From: Bryopsis sp. KO-2023
Lineage: Eukaryota; Chlorophyta; Ulvophyceae; Bryopsidales; Bryopsidaceae
DNA length: 64,000 nucleotides
Assembly (NCBI GenBank): GCA_030272585.1
Contig: BSYQ01000005.1
Location: forward strand, 1,364,001 to 1,428,000
Direction: 5' to 3'
Part shown: positions 48,101 to 57,646 of the stretch, piece by piece
Numbering within the stretch: the stretch's first letter is position 1
Layout: every line of letters begins with the position of its first letter
Translations under genes and position numbers: made by a program
The notes under the pieces: generated by a model
Told to the model about the DNA's origin: nothing
The model's input: the letters and a program-made list of their open reading frames with translations, nothing else
The model's database searches: none

Positions 48101-48913
48101 CTACTATGGATTTGAGCCCACTGGCTGCGATGGCAGACATAAGAGCCGGAGTCCTGACAAAAAGAGGTTTGATGGTTTTAGCCAATGAGTACTTTTTTGT
48201 TGCCGAGCAAATTACATCCCTTGATGCTACAGCTAGCTGTGAAATTCTGCACGAGTTGAGCCAGCAAGGGCAAGATGGACAGAGTGGTAAGACGAGGAGT
48301 CAAATTTCGACCAGAGCAGGTCAAGCTGCAAGCACTGGGAAAGCGGAGGTAGAAAAAGTGGAGGGGGGTGGGGTTTCTTGTGATAAGAGTGGAAGCAATC
48401 GAGTCAGACTGGTGGAGCCTGGTAACACTATGCAGGAGGAAGGACTGGTAATAATGAGTCGAGTTGAAACAGGAAACCTCAAAGGACAGGGGTCGGTTAA
48501 ATCGAAAAAAATGAAATCAAATTTACCTGGATTTATCCAGGCTCCATACACCCAATGATCGAAGTGGCGTGGAAAGCAGAGATGAGTCAGAAAATAGTGA
48601 TGGCAGTTTGGAAGGAAAGAACAGGGTTTGTAGTGTTGGCAGTAAATGCAAAAGAGAATCAAGTGCTACTGATGGTGATGTTGTGGAGTCGAGGGGAAAC
48701 TCTTCTGTTAGAAAGGAGGGGTCTGAGGGAAGTGGGGAGATCTTGAGCAAGGATGGGATGACCTACGACTGCATGTCTAATCAAGAAGTGGAAGGAAAGA
48801 GTGAGAAAGAGCTTGAACCAAAACAATGTGCGGGCAGTCTTGGTTCTTGCCTTGCTGTTGTTTATTGGTTGACATACTGTTTATTGGTTTACCCGGTTAC
48901 ACCAACAGGGTAA
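45185..48913 (+). CDS. SPO22/ZIP4/TEX11-like meiotic TPR protein (3' part)
   Basis: In-phase exons include 45185-45274, 45427-45855 (LSLSNTYMGDFEKAENFVHM and LTAMVRLKMLLAKSDEDAA), 46665-46835 (WFGDICTRLGHVALFEKDWE then NALVLTQGAIRFYSLLEP), 46992-47099, 48010-48491 and 48541-48913 (TAA). The order of a TPR with a downstream W...ALFEKDWE...FYSLL segment is characteristic of Spo22/ZIP4/TEX11, which promotes crossover formation with the synaptonemal complex. A preceding exon near 44833-44993 is coding-like (IIDIVTLLFDPSPD-type helix) but shifts frame at an A7 run. Around 47605-47640 a TGA separates EFELLC from MQDAKGAEQIAKTILKISEK. The C-terminus is Ser/Glu-rich. Annotation is by pattern; another TPR protein is possible. 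Confidence 0.55.
45885..45952 (-). other. weak tRNA-like sequence
   Basis: On the minus strand CTGCTGATTAGCAG (D-arm-like), CTGACATGCAGTCAG (hairpin) and GGGTTCAACTC (T-arm-like) follow in tRNA order, but the arms are too short for a functional tRNA. It lies in an intron of the ZIP4-like gene. Confidence 0.25.
47757..47811 (+). repeat. short direct repeat in the ZIP4-like gene
   Basis: AAGAATATGCTGCGAAATTT plus CGAAG occurs twice with a 5-nt spacer. A 30-nt period keeps whichever frame is used. Confidence 0.85.
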
Positions 48914-49229
48914 TCGTTTCAGCACATTGTTACGCAACAATCAGATGATTCAACAAGCCATGTGGAATGCACGTTCAAACAAATAACAATAAACATCACT
49001 AGACTCACCTTGGCTGACATGATTCATGATTCTTCGGCGGCCCGTGCGCCGCCGGCTCTAAATGTGTCTAATGACTAAGTTGTCTGATATCTGGGAGGCA
49101 CACTTTGTTCACTGCCAATATTCAGAGCAAGCGAATCTGATCGAAATTGGCTTCGGGCAGAGCTGGGCGACCCCCAACACACGGTGCACAACGTACCGTA
49201 CCGAAATGTGACAGTTTTTCTTTGTGGTA

Positions 49230-49475
49230 GTGGAAGTGTAGGTTCAATGGGGTTCGAACTCGTGATCTCCGGATCGCAAGTCACATTGTTTCTATCCGAC
49301 CGCTCGGCTAAGTGGTAGTTGTTGACGGTTATTTGGTTAACTGACCGATCATAGTGGGACATTGTGTGACTGTGTATGAAAGAGTCAGAAGTGATTCCGA
49401 GGAGGATTCGAACCTCCGCCGCAATTGTAAATGGACGCAACCAGACTGACCGGTCCGCACTACAAGAGTAGTGTG
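49230..49475 (-). other. two degenerate tRNA-like sequences
   Basis: On the minus strand, 49320-49232 has TTAGCCGAGCGGTCGGAT (D-arm/box-A-like) and GAGTTCGAACCCC (box B). A second one, about 49470-49388, has a perfect T-arm GGAGG-TTCGAAT-CCTCC. Neither gives a clean anticodon arm or matching acceptor stems by eye. They resemble the tRNA-like motifs at 4.24 kb and may be pseudogenes or SINE heads. Confidence 0.45.
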
Positions 49476-49562
49476 GTGGTGGACTCGGTGTTCGTTCGTA
49501 AATCTTTTTGTCTATATCCCCGTGTCCTTACAGTGATGTCAGACCGATGTTTGTTTGCACAG

Positions 49563-50000
49563 GGGCTGTGAAATTGCTCACCAACCCTGCGAGTTGTGGG
49601 TATGTTGAAAACCCAATCAGCGTCCACTACTGTTATTCTCAGAACGGCGACCTGGAGAAATGCATAGCAGAGGTGATCCCCCATTTGTGGCTTCAGGCCA
49701 TACCATGTTGTGAGGTTTCTCTACTATATAGCTTGTAGTGTTGGCTTGGGTTATCTTCGATTGGTTGTGTTGCATGGTGTGCCAATGAAGCACACCTGCT
49801 GAATTTGTCTTTGATCCGTTAGGTGACCAACACTCCGTGGGGCGAACGAACCAGTTTCTTGTTCAATCCTGATGGAAAGACGGTTCCGAAGTCGCTATGC
49901 ACGTGTCTCCATTCATGAACATGCAGAACGTGTGGAAGCTGAGGGCACCTCATCCTTCGAAATCGCTGATGGTTTCGGTCCGTGTGTCACACCCCGAGCA
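49563..50000 (+). CDS. DUF1365-family protein, two exons (partial, frame-disrupted)
   Basis: Exon 49563-49672 encodes GAVKLLTNPASCGYVENPIS then VHYCYSQNGDLEKCIAE. It splices to 49823, giving VTNTPWGERTSFLFNPDGK. Further on comes AMHVSPFMNMQNVWKL. NPxSxxYCY, AEVTNTPWGE and HVSPF are the signature of DUF1365, a family often found beside cyclopropane-fatty-acid synthase-like genes in bacteria and also present in algae and plants; its biochemical role is not established. Two extra nucleotides between VPK and AMHVSPF break the frame near 49888-49894. The N- and C-terminal exons are not identified. Confidence 0.75.
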
Positions 50001-50954
50001 TGGGGATTTTTGTTGGTGCGGTCCTGACTGGAAGGCGCTGTGAAAGCACTGCACAGCGTGGAGAAAGGGAGGAGAAGGAGTGCTGTTCGTCGGATGCATG
50101 GAATGTGGAGTTCCGAAACCTGGCAGCCAATGTGGGGGCGGCTGTGTTGGATGCAATGGTAGAAAATTTCTCAGATGTAAGGTTCGTGAGGAAAAGCAGC
50201 TGTTCGGAGGGGTTGCCCTTCAGAACTACGCAAATGCAGAATTCGTTGGAAACGCTGGGGTCAGCAATGCTGTCCAACATCGATGCTTGACATAAACTGC
50301 AAGGATCTGATGATGTGCTGTGGTTGTCCCACGCCGTTTACCAACTTCCAGAGTTTTCTGTGTCGGGCCCGGAACATGCATTCTCCACAGAGCTTGGAAA
50401 GGTCTTTTTTCATGTAAGTCTCCTTCTGTTCCAGATTGAAAGTTGAAAAAAAGTCGAAAGATTGGGGGAAAAAAACAAAAAAGTATAAAACTTTTTGTGA
50501 CTTTTTTTTGTTGTTTTGGCAGTTGCAGTACAGCTCCGTGTGCGTAATGTGTGACAATTTGAGTCGGGCCGCCGGATGCCCTGACAACATTGCAGATATT
50601 GTAGAATTGGCTGGGGACCTTGTGTCGAAACTCAGGGTGAGAATCGTACGAAAGTTTCACCAAAGTAAGATTCGACTGGACGGAACTGATGGTTTTCTCG
50701 CTGCCTATCATTCTCAATTATATATATTTATTTCGATTCCACCCCATCAATTTTGATTTTTGTTTTTTCCTTCGAGCATCATACATCGCCACAATATCTC
50801 CATCAAACCCCTCCAAAATCCATGATTTATTCCACAATGTTGATAAAACATGGAGTGTTTTTCCTACCACCACTGAATCGCCAAATGAATGATATGATAT
50901 GGGCAATGGTCGTCTTTGCAATGCACGGGGGACTGGAGCGGACGAAACTCACAA

Positions 50955-51678
50955 CGAGCTTTTTGTTGGGCAATGTCGAAATTACGTCAAAGCCGCCGAC
51001 CCAAGACATAAACCATCGGACTTCTGAAAAAGAGCTGTTCGTAGACTTGAGCCTGGAAGTGGAGGGTTGTCGAAACATTTACGAATGGTTGCTGACATCC
51101 TGCAAAGTGGAGGAGTTGGAGGGAGCCAATCAAATTCATGTGGAAGGTCATGGCCTCGTGGTACATGGAGGGTTTTTTTCTGTTTTATAAGTGGTGTTGA
51201 ATTTGTGTCGGTCATACGACGATACACTCGCCTGGAGAGATTGCCTCCAGTGTTACGGCTGCACCCGAAACGATTCGCATATGATTCTGAAAGCTCTTCA
51301 ATCGTTAAGGTTCGTTCCATCAACTTCCACAGCATTTGTAAGGCCTTGGGACCAAAATATACAAGATTCGAAACTTCAGAATTGAAACTCTCTTTTATCC
51401 ACAAAAACTAAATTTAAAAGTTTTTCGAAGAAACGTTTGGATAGCCAGCAGACACATTCAACTGCTGTTTTCTGCTTGGGTTTCTTAATTTCCTTGTGTG
51501 TTCTTGTCAGACGAGCGGACAAGTTCAGTTTTATCCTACGATAGACCTTGAAGCTCGCATGAAGGATTTGATGGTGGAAGGCGCCACCCCCTCCACGACG
51601 ATGCGATATCTGCCGCACAGTGTGGTAGTGCATTTGGGGACTCCTTTGGAGGGATCCTACTGCGTTTATGTGAGCAAG
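50955..51678 (+). CDS. USP7/UBP12-like ubiquitin-specific protease, C-terminal part of the catalytic domain
   Basis: One exon (to about 51149) holds SEKELFVDLSLEVEGCRNIY and VEELEGANQIHVEGHGL. The next (about 51193-51309) holds GVEFVS and LPPVLRLHPKRFAYDSESSS. The third (51511-51678) holds YLPHSVVVHLGTPLEGSYCV. These follow the order DLxLxVKGCKxxY, LEGDNxYxAEGHGLQ, FPPVLxLxLKRFxYD and LHxVxVHSGxxxGGHYxxY of USP7/UBP12-type deubiquitinases. The family cleaves ubiquitin from proteins using a Cys-His-Asp/Asn triad. The catalytic His of the final GHY motif is replaced by Ser (GSY), and the Cys-box exon is not seen upstream. An exon-like piece at about 50523-50640 (CVMCDNLSRAAGCPDN) is unassigned. 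This copy is probably inactive or a remnant. Confidence 0.72.
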
Positions 51679-52484
51679 GTATTTTGACAAAAAAAACATC
51701 CGCAGAATTTTGAACAATGAATTATGTCGCATTAGCATCATCGTAAATGGATTGTAACGAGCGCATGAATCCTTCCCCACCCACCCACTCACCCACCCAA
51801 AAAATTCAGTCGAAAAGAAACAAAGATCCAAATTCTCTAGGAGTTTTTTTATTTTCTTGTTGTGGATGAGTTTATTTTTAGTAATGTTAAATTAAATGAG
51901 TTTGTTTATGCTAGAGATCCGTTTCTTGATGTGTGTCAGCTTTGCAGGGATTTAGGGATATGTGGCAAAGAGAACAAAGATGATGCGTGCAACTCGGGGC
52001 GTTTGCAGCAGTGAATGACCTGATGGATTTCTTGCTTTAGGAGGTGGTGCGACATCAGATTTGACCCAGGAGCTGCATGTAGTTGGATAGGACAGTTTCC
52101 CCTGTTCCATCATCATAGGAGCTGTGTTGAGGTCCCAGTGCAGCTGTGTGTATCATATGTTTTGAAAGGAAATTCTGTTGCCCAGTGCGGATATGTGTAC
52201 CATATTGTTTGAAAGGCCGTTTTGTTATTGATTAGTCATCTTTAGAATTGTGATTCAACAGCTGCTTTCTAAATTCCTTGCAGTGAAAAAATACGGATGC
52301 TGGAGGGCATCGAATTCGTTTATAAACGATTGTGAACTCATTCGTGGTGTTTTAGTATCCGTGTTCCATCAACAAGCCCAAAACTTAAGATCAATCCGGG
52401 TGAATTGCACCTCCAGTGGAGAGGTTCTCTGCCAAGGGTCCTTGTTCCCCCCCCAATTTTTCTTCTTTCAGAGACCAACCCATA

Positions 52485-53730
52485 CTTTGGTTGGAACAGG
52501 GGTCGTACTTTTTACATGTAAGAATGTGAATTCCACGGCACCTAAATGAAACCCAACAAAGCTGATCAGGAGCTTCCAAGCGAACGACGTAATTCCAAAC
52601 ACTATGGGAAAACAGCAACACCAGAACAGAAACATACGTGGAGGGATACTGCCCCAAGACAACCAACGGCATTCAACGAGCGTTGTCTGAGCAATCAACT
52701 GATGTTTGGAAGCCCAATCTGCAGTAGATTTGTGCAAAAACCAAATGATTAACCAAATGGACCCTCACCTCGAACGATGTCTGTGAGGCAAACACTCCAC
52801 AATGCAATGAATTTACTCACCCCAGCAACCAGATTTCCACAAGTAATTTCTATCACTATCTAGGTTCAATTGACCATGAAACCCAGCCCTGCATGCAGCT
52901 TCCCATGCCAACCAACCTATCTGTTTTTACCCCGTGTTTTTTCAAAATAAGACGAACCCAAAGCCTCGGTTGAACGTGCTATTGACCGCTATCGATGACT
53001 CGTTGGCTGGTCCGGGTTGCTACTGGTTTTTTGTCGATGCAATTCGGGTAGTACCATTTCCCATTCGGAACCTTTGCTAGGCCGATACATTCAACATGCA
53101 TGGCCACTGTGCAGGAAGAAGCCTGAAATCAAAAGCAGAGGGAAACATACATCTATTTTTATATATTGAATTGGAATTATTTTACACACAGCCAAAAGGT
53201 CGAGTGCAGCCGACTTAGAAAAAAACAAACAAACAAAATAACACCACCGTGTAATCGCGGTGTCCATATCTAGCTCTCTACCTCAAAGGTGAACTAAGAA
53301 GAAACTGATTCGAGAACCAACGGAAAAAAACGCTGACCAGAATTGCATGGGTAATGCCAGAAGGGATCTCTCTATATTAATTTATGGTATTATGCGACAA
53401 AAACCCACTCACAAAGTCCCTCCGGGCGCCCCCAAGAGTTGCGATGCCTAACTAAGAGGCCCCGTCCTAAAAAAACAGAGAGGGGGCGAGGCAGAGTCGA
53501 ACTGCCGCTCCTCCAACGCCCCATTCCAAACAAAAAAAGTAAACAAAACAGGGAAAAAAAAAGGAAAGAGTGCAAAAAAAGTGAGGGAGCCGGGATTCAA
53601 CCCGTGATGTTAACCGATTGTCGAAATCCGCATTGGTCGGCCTGATTCGGACGAACCGTGTTAACCAACCGCCTCGTTCAACTAGTTGCTCGCTGCTCTC
53701 AAGTACCCCACCACACAAAGTCACATCGTT
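52485..53730. repeat. copy C: direct repeat of 26645-27460 with two extra segments
   Basis: The copy starts at TTGGTTGGAACAGGGGTCGT and ends in the CTCAAGTACCCCACCACACA region. It contains all shared blocks of 26645-27460 in the same order. Extra segments are about 52582-52870 (no match) and 52982-53131 (PHD-finger exon, minus strand). The tRNA-like pair is at 53480-53660 on the minus strand. Just before the copy, 52285-52315 resembles on the minus strand the DALKHPYF coding end of the CDK gene. Confidence 0.8.
52979..53122 (-). CDS. PHD-finger (ING-type) C-terminal exon fragment
   Basis: After a GATTTCAG acceptor the frame reads SSCTVAMHVECIGLAKVPNG then KWYYPNC and ends TSQRVIDSGQ with TAG. 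HVEC-xGL-xxxP-xGKWYxPxC is the second half of a PHD zinc finger, closest to ING proteins, which bind methylated H3K4 and recruit histone acetyltransferase or deacetylase complexes. The zinc ligand normally at WYC is Tyr here. The first half of the finger should be in an upstream exon (to the right) but is not recognised. The exon and its acceptor are absent from the otherwise matching copy at 26.8 kb. Confidence 0.6.
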   Translation of the reverse strand, partial: ASSCTVAMHVECIGLAKVPNGKWYYPNCIDKKPVATRTSQRVIDSGQ

Positions 53731-55184
53731 CGGCCTGCCTCACGTTTTATAACATAACTGAAGGGGTCCTGGAGGATTTCGCGGAACGGGGGCTGCAAGA
53801 TTTGGACAAAGTTGTTGTTAGGACTTCATTGGCTCCGTATGGTTGAGTCGCTGAGTTCCTTTCGTTTCTCGCAGGAGTCGACTTTTTTTTTTTAACAAGT
53901 TGGGATAAGTTTTAGAAAAAGAATAAGCTTCCTGTGACGAATCACATCATTCGGGAGAGCCTGAAGTGGGAAGTGAAGGATCGTCGAGAACTGCATAAGA
54001 CAACTCCCAAACGTCATGGGAGTGCTGAAGGATTTGGGTCTTGCTATGGCCTGATCCATTGAACGCATCTGTGTGTGCGTTCAGATGGTACAGAAATGTA
54101 CACACACATTTTGATGTGGATGTACATGCATACATACATTCTGGAAATATCGAAAGGATGTTGTCTTGTGGGGGGGGGGGACCTGCCTTCTCTGAACTAT
54201 GTATTCCGAACACACTTTTGTCACCTTCTGTCGCCTCGGCCAAAACGAATTTCAACACGACAATAGCCACAAGATAGATTCCCAGCAGATTGAGTTTCCT
54301 TTCTGTTTGTTTCACAGTTTGGGATGGGACAATCAGTATGGTGTTCAAATTTATGCAAAGCCACTTCATGTGAATCGATCGGATGTAGTGGTGGAGGGCG
54401 AATCTTAATTTTTTAAGATTTTTAAAGAATTTCAAGCCATGCAACTACTTTTTAACTAATTGCAACTCTCCAAAAAAACTCGTGTGTTGCAAATTTTTGT
54501 TTTCTTCCCGATATGAATCAAACTTTTGATGTCTGTTTTCAAGCAATGGAAGAAAACAATTTTAAAGATAGCAGTTAAAATCGGTGTTTCATGACAAGGA
54601 TTTTCCAACATCAACAACACTTGGTGTTGAATTGATACGTATGTATTTAGTTTTGTTTTTGAGTTTCATTTGTATTGAATTGCATGTTGCCGTTCTGTTC
54701 AGGCAAATACGACAGGTGCTGACAGTGGCACTACCACAGAAGAATGCACCCCCCCCCCCCGTTGTATCCGATGAGCCTTTCAATGGTAAGAAAAAAATGC
54801 ACAGTATTTTTTGCATCGGAACGCATAAATGGGGAGATGAATATATATGTGTGCACTGTCTGCTGTGCTTGAAATATTGCAGAAGAGCTGGACAACGAAA
54901 AATTTTCGTTTGGAATCACTAATAAAGAATCACTATCTATGAAAAAAATTCCAAAAAACTAGGGTGCATTCTAAAGTTCAATAGAACGTTTTCCCGCTTT
55001 CTCACTTGCGAACTGGATTTTTTTTTTTTTTTCAATTGCTGATATTAAGACCTATTCTATTCTTCGATCCATCATTACACTTCCAAGCTTTTTTCCTAAA
55101 GAAAAAAAAAAATAAAAATCTTTTTTTGATTTGTCAAAATCAAATTCTTATCACTATTTATTTTATTTTTTTTAGGTACTACCC
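53731..55184. other. unassigned stretch with a few exon-like pieces
   Basis: Pieces with coding character are 53750-53846 (EGVLEDFAERGLQDLDKVVV, ending in TGA), 54315-54408 (NQYGVQIYAKPLHVNRSDVV, ending in TAA) and about 54891-54940. They could be exons of one plus-strand gene, but I recognise no family. G and C runs occur at 54171-54181 and 54751-54760. Confidence 0.3.
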
Positions 55185-55534
55185 CCTGCGATATCGCCCA
55201 AGGCTGCCCTTCGCTCATTTTCACGGCGAATTTCTTCCTCTGAGGTTTTCTTGTAAGTGTCTTGCACATCAGGATCGTCCTCAGGGGGGTTCTCTTCGTC
55301 GGCAGCAACTCGTGCGGCCAGTACTCCGCAATCAACTGCAAAGCACAAAAAACGTCACCCACGCACACGACACATGCAACGCCGCACAGACAACTCTCAG
55401 CCCCGCGCAGAAGACCTTACCTTGTTGAGCCACCCGAATTCCTTCTCGTTCTGGTACCGCCTGTGATCTTTGCCACCTCTCCTTTTAATCGTCACCAGGT
55501 CGTTGTCCTGGGTGCCCAAAATTTGCTTCACCAT
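55185..55534 (-). CDS. unrecognised two-exon candidate gene
   Basis: On the minus strand an ATG at 55534 opens MVKQILGTQDNDLVTIKRRG and ends FGWLNK before a GTAAGG donor (exon 55534-55421). A TTTGCAG acceptor lies at 55336. Downstream, the phase-matching frame is basic (KTLTRKPQRKKFAVKM). The neighbouring frame is the acidic DEENPPEDDPDVQDTYKKTS then EEEIRRENERRAALGDIAGG, which looks more like real protein. The correct junction is therefore uncertain. No family recognised. Confidence 0.4.
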
Positions 55535-55699
55535 CGGCTTCTTTATTCTTTCCGAAAAAACCTCGTGGGATCACGCGAAAAATTTGGTGTTTTTCTCGCT
55601 GTAACATGTCGCGGAGCGCTCACCGAAATTCGAAGTGCTTATCGTAATATGGTTAGGAATACAAGAAGTCATCCTGGGGATCCCATGCTGCCATGATGT

Positions 55700-56815
55700 C
55701 CTGACGGGAAGTGCGATGGGCGATCGGCGATGGGGTGGTGGGAACAAGGTCGGCTCCGAGGACGGGAAGTGCGATCACCCGAATCACCACTGTTGCGCCG
55801 GGGCGTGGTTCTCTCAAATCAGTTAGCGCACTTGAAAAATAGCAAAAAAAATGCCCAGCACGGCGACAACAGGCACGAATTTTTGGCGAAAAATCGACGA
55901 TTCAGACGATTTTTCGCCTGAATTAAGTCACGATTCGTCGATTACTCACAATTTACGGAGGCAATCGGAACGAAACTTTGATGGTGGCTGTGCAATGTTT
56001 TTACCATACAGTTAAAATTTCGAGGCGTTTCAGAAAGTGGTTGCCTAAAACTTTGGGATAAAAAAATACTCTCTTATTGGTCACTTTTTGGTCACGAGAG
56101 TTGCACAACCACTCTGTTGCACTTTCAAAAACTGAAGTCTTAAAAAGAACTTAATACAGGTTCCCCAAGGATAGCTAAATAACTTGACAGCATCTATGTC
56201 AATTCCTCGCCAGTTGGTCTTTTTGTGCAAAAATGAAATATTGTCACTATATTATATATCTATAGGCCTAGGTTAGGGTCGGTCACCTCAGAGTACGATT
56301 GTACTACAGAGGTTACAAGAAGGGCGCTAGAGGTCTGGACGTTCTTTATTCTTTAAGTTTATTCCCTTCAAGTGTGTCTGTGAGTGTGTGTGCGACCGGG
56401 CCCCAAAAGCCCGACCAACAGCCCGTTAAACAGTGTGTATCCCACGACACTGTAACAGCTTCTTTTTCACCCTTTTTCCTCCTTTGAGAGCGGCGGAATC
56501 GGTCTAGTCGGTGAGAACAACCTGTTCCACCAATATACCCCCGTCAACAAAGAAGAATAAAAAAATAGAGACAGAAAAAGGGTATATTTCTATATTACAT
56601 TATAATTACTAAGTATTACCATTACTATAACACAACAGTACTACTATTAAAAATTAACAAGAAAAACACGAAGTTCAAACAAACGATGTGATAACCCAGC
56701 CGTTTTGTTTAATGGGTAATTTTTGTTGAAAAAAAAAAAAAAACAATATCAAGCGAAAGAAGAAAAAAAACAAAGAAACTTTGGAGGATTCTCACCTTCC
56801 CATCTGTGATCTACT
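55700..56815. other. gene-poor stretch
   Basis: AT-rich DNA with no recognised gene. At about 56272-56530 a GC-richer patch with GT repeats is repeat-like in character. Confidence 0.45.
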
Positions 56816-57279
56816 TAGGAGAAGACACGCGTGAGTCCTAGTTTTCGGAGAATGGAGGTCGCTCCTCGGCTAAATCCACCAAATCTCGATTTGTAAAGCT
56901 CAAAGGACGGCTCTCGACGAGACCTATCCGTGGGTATTTCTCCCGAGTCCATCGGAGCCGTGGTTGGGGAGTTATGGCTCCGCAAGTCCATCGGAGCCGT
57001 GGTTGGGGAGTTATGGCTCCGCAAGTGGTTTACCAAAAGCGGGAAGCACGCGTACGCGCTAGCCCCAAGGCCACGACCCAAGGAATGGCAAAAGAGTTCC
57101 TCCCTTTCCCCATCCCCAATCATTGATCACTTCGTTGGGCCTTTTTGACGGCTAACGTTGAGCCTCTCGTCTTGCCAGCGCGATGGGTCGAGCTGGCCGC
57201 AGACGACGGTCTCGGACGAGGAGCTGGGGGCCCTCGTCTTTCCCCCGCCGAGCCCAACCACCGCAACCGTTTCCCGTTT

Positions 57280-57322
57280 TCCGATTTTCCGATTTCCGAT
57301 TTTCCGATTTTCCGATTTCCGA
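57280..57322 (+). repeat. TTCCGATT-type short tandem repeat
   Basis: TTTTCCGATTTCCGA units of 7-8 nt repeat about six times just before the rRNA-like fragment. Confidence 0.85.
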
Positions 57323-57412
57323 TAGCCCGTACGCGTGCTGGGGCGGCACATCCATTAAAACGCGGGTGTCCTAAGGTGAGCTCATCGAGAACGGAAATCT
57401 CGTGTAGAGGAA

Positions 57413-57505
57413 AAGGCCAAAAGCTCGCTTGATTCTGATTTTCAGTACGAATACGAATTGCGAAAGCACGGCCTATCGATCCTTTAGCACTCCGAATTCG
57501 AGGCT

Positions 57506-57548
<43 letters not shown>

Positions 57549-57571
57549 AGCCAAGCGTTCATAGCGACGTC

Positions 57572-57607
<36 letters not shown>

Positions 57608-57646
57608 GCGCTCGCAGAAGTGTGCAAGTGTGCGATTGTTCACCGC
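57413..57646 (+). rRNA. fragment of nuclear 28S (LSU) rRNA gene
   Basis: About 230 bp match the universally conserved 3' part of LSU rRNA. The fragment begins GCTCGCTTGATTCTGATTTT and continues with CAGTACGAATACGAATTGCG, GGCCTATCGATCCTTTAG, AAAGTTACCACAGGGATAAC then TGGCTTGTGGC, GCGACGTCGCTTTTTGATCC and TCGATGTCGGCTCTTCCTAT. This is the peptidyl-transferase-proximal region. It is truncated on both sides and diverges after TCCTATCAT, where the conserved TTGTTCACC is recovered only in part. Surrounding DNA is the subtelomere-like array, so this is an rDNA fragment and not a functional rRNA gene. Confidence 0.93.

Noticed and set aside
52285-52315. Second kinase gene suggested by a DALQHPYF-like minus-strand motif
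   Set aside because: Only about 25 bp resemble the CDK terminal exon and no other kinase motif is nearby.
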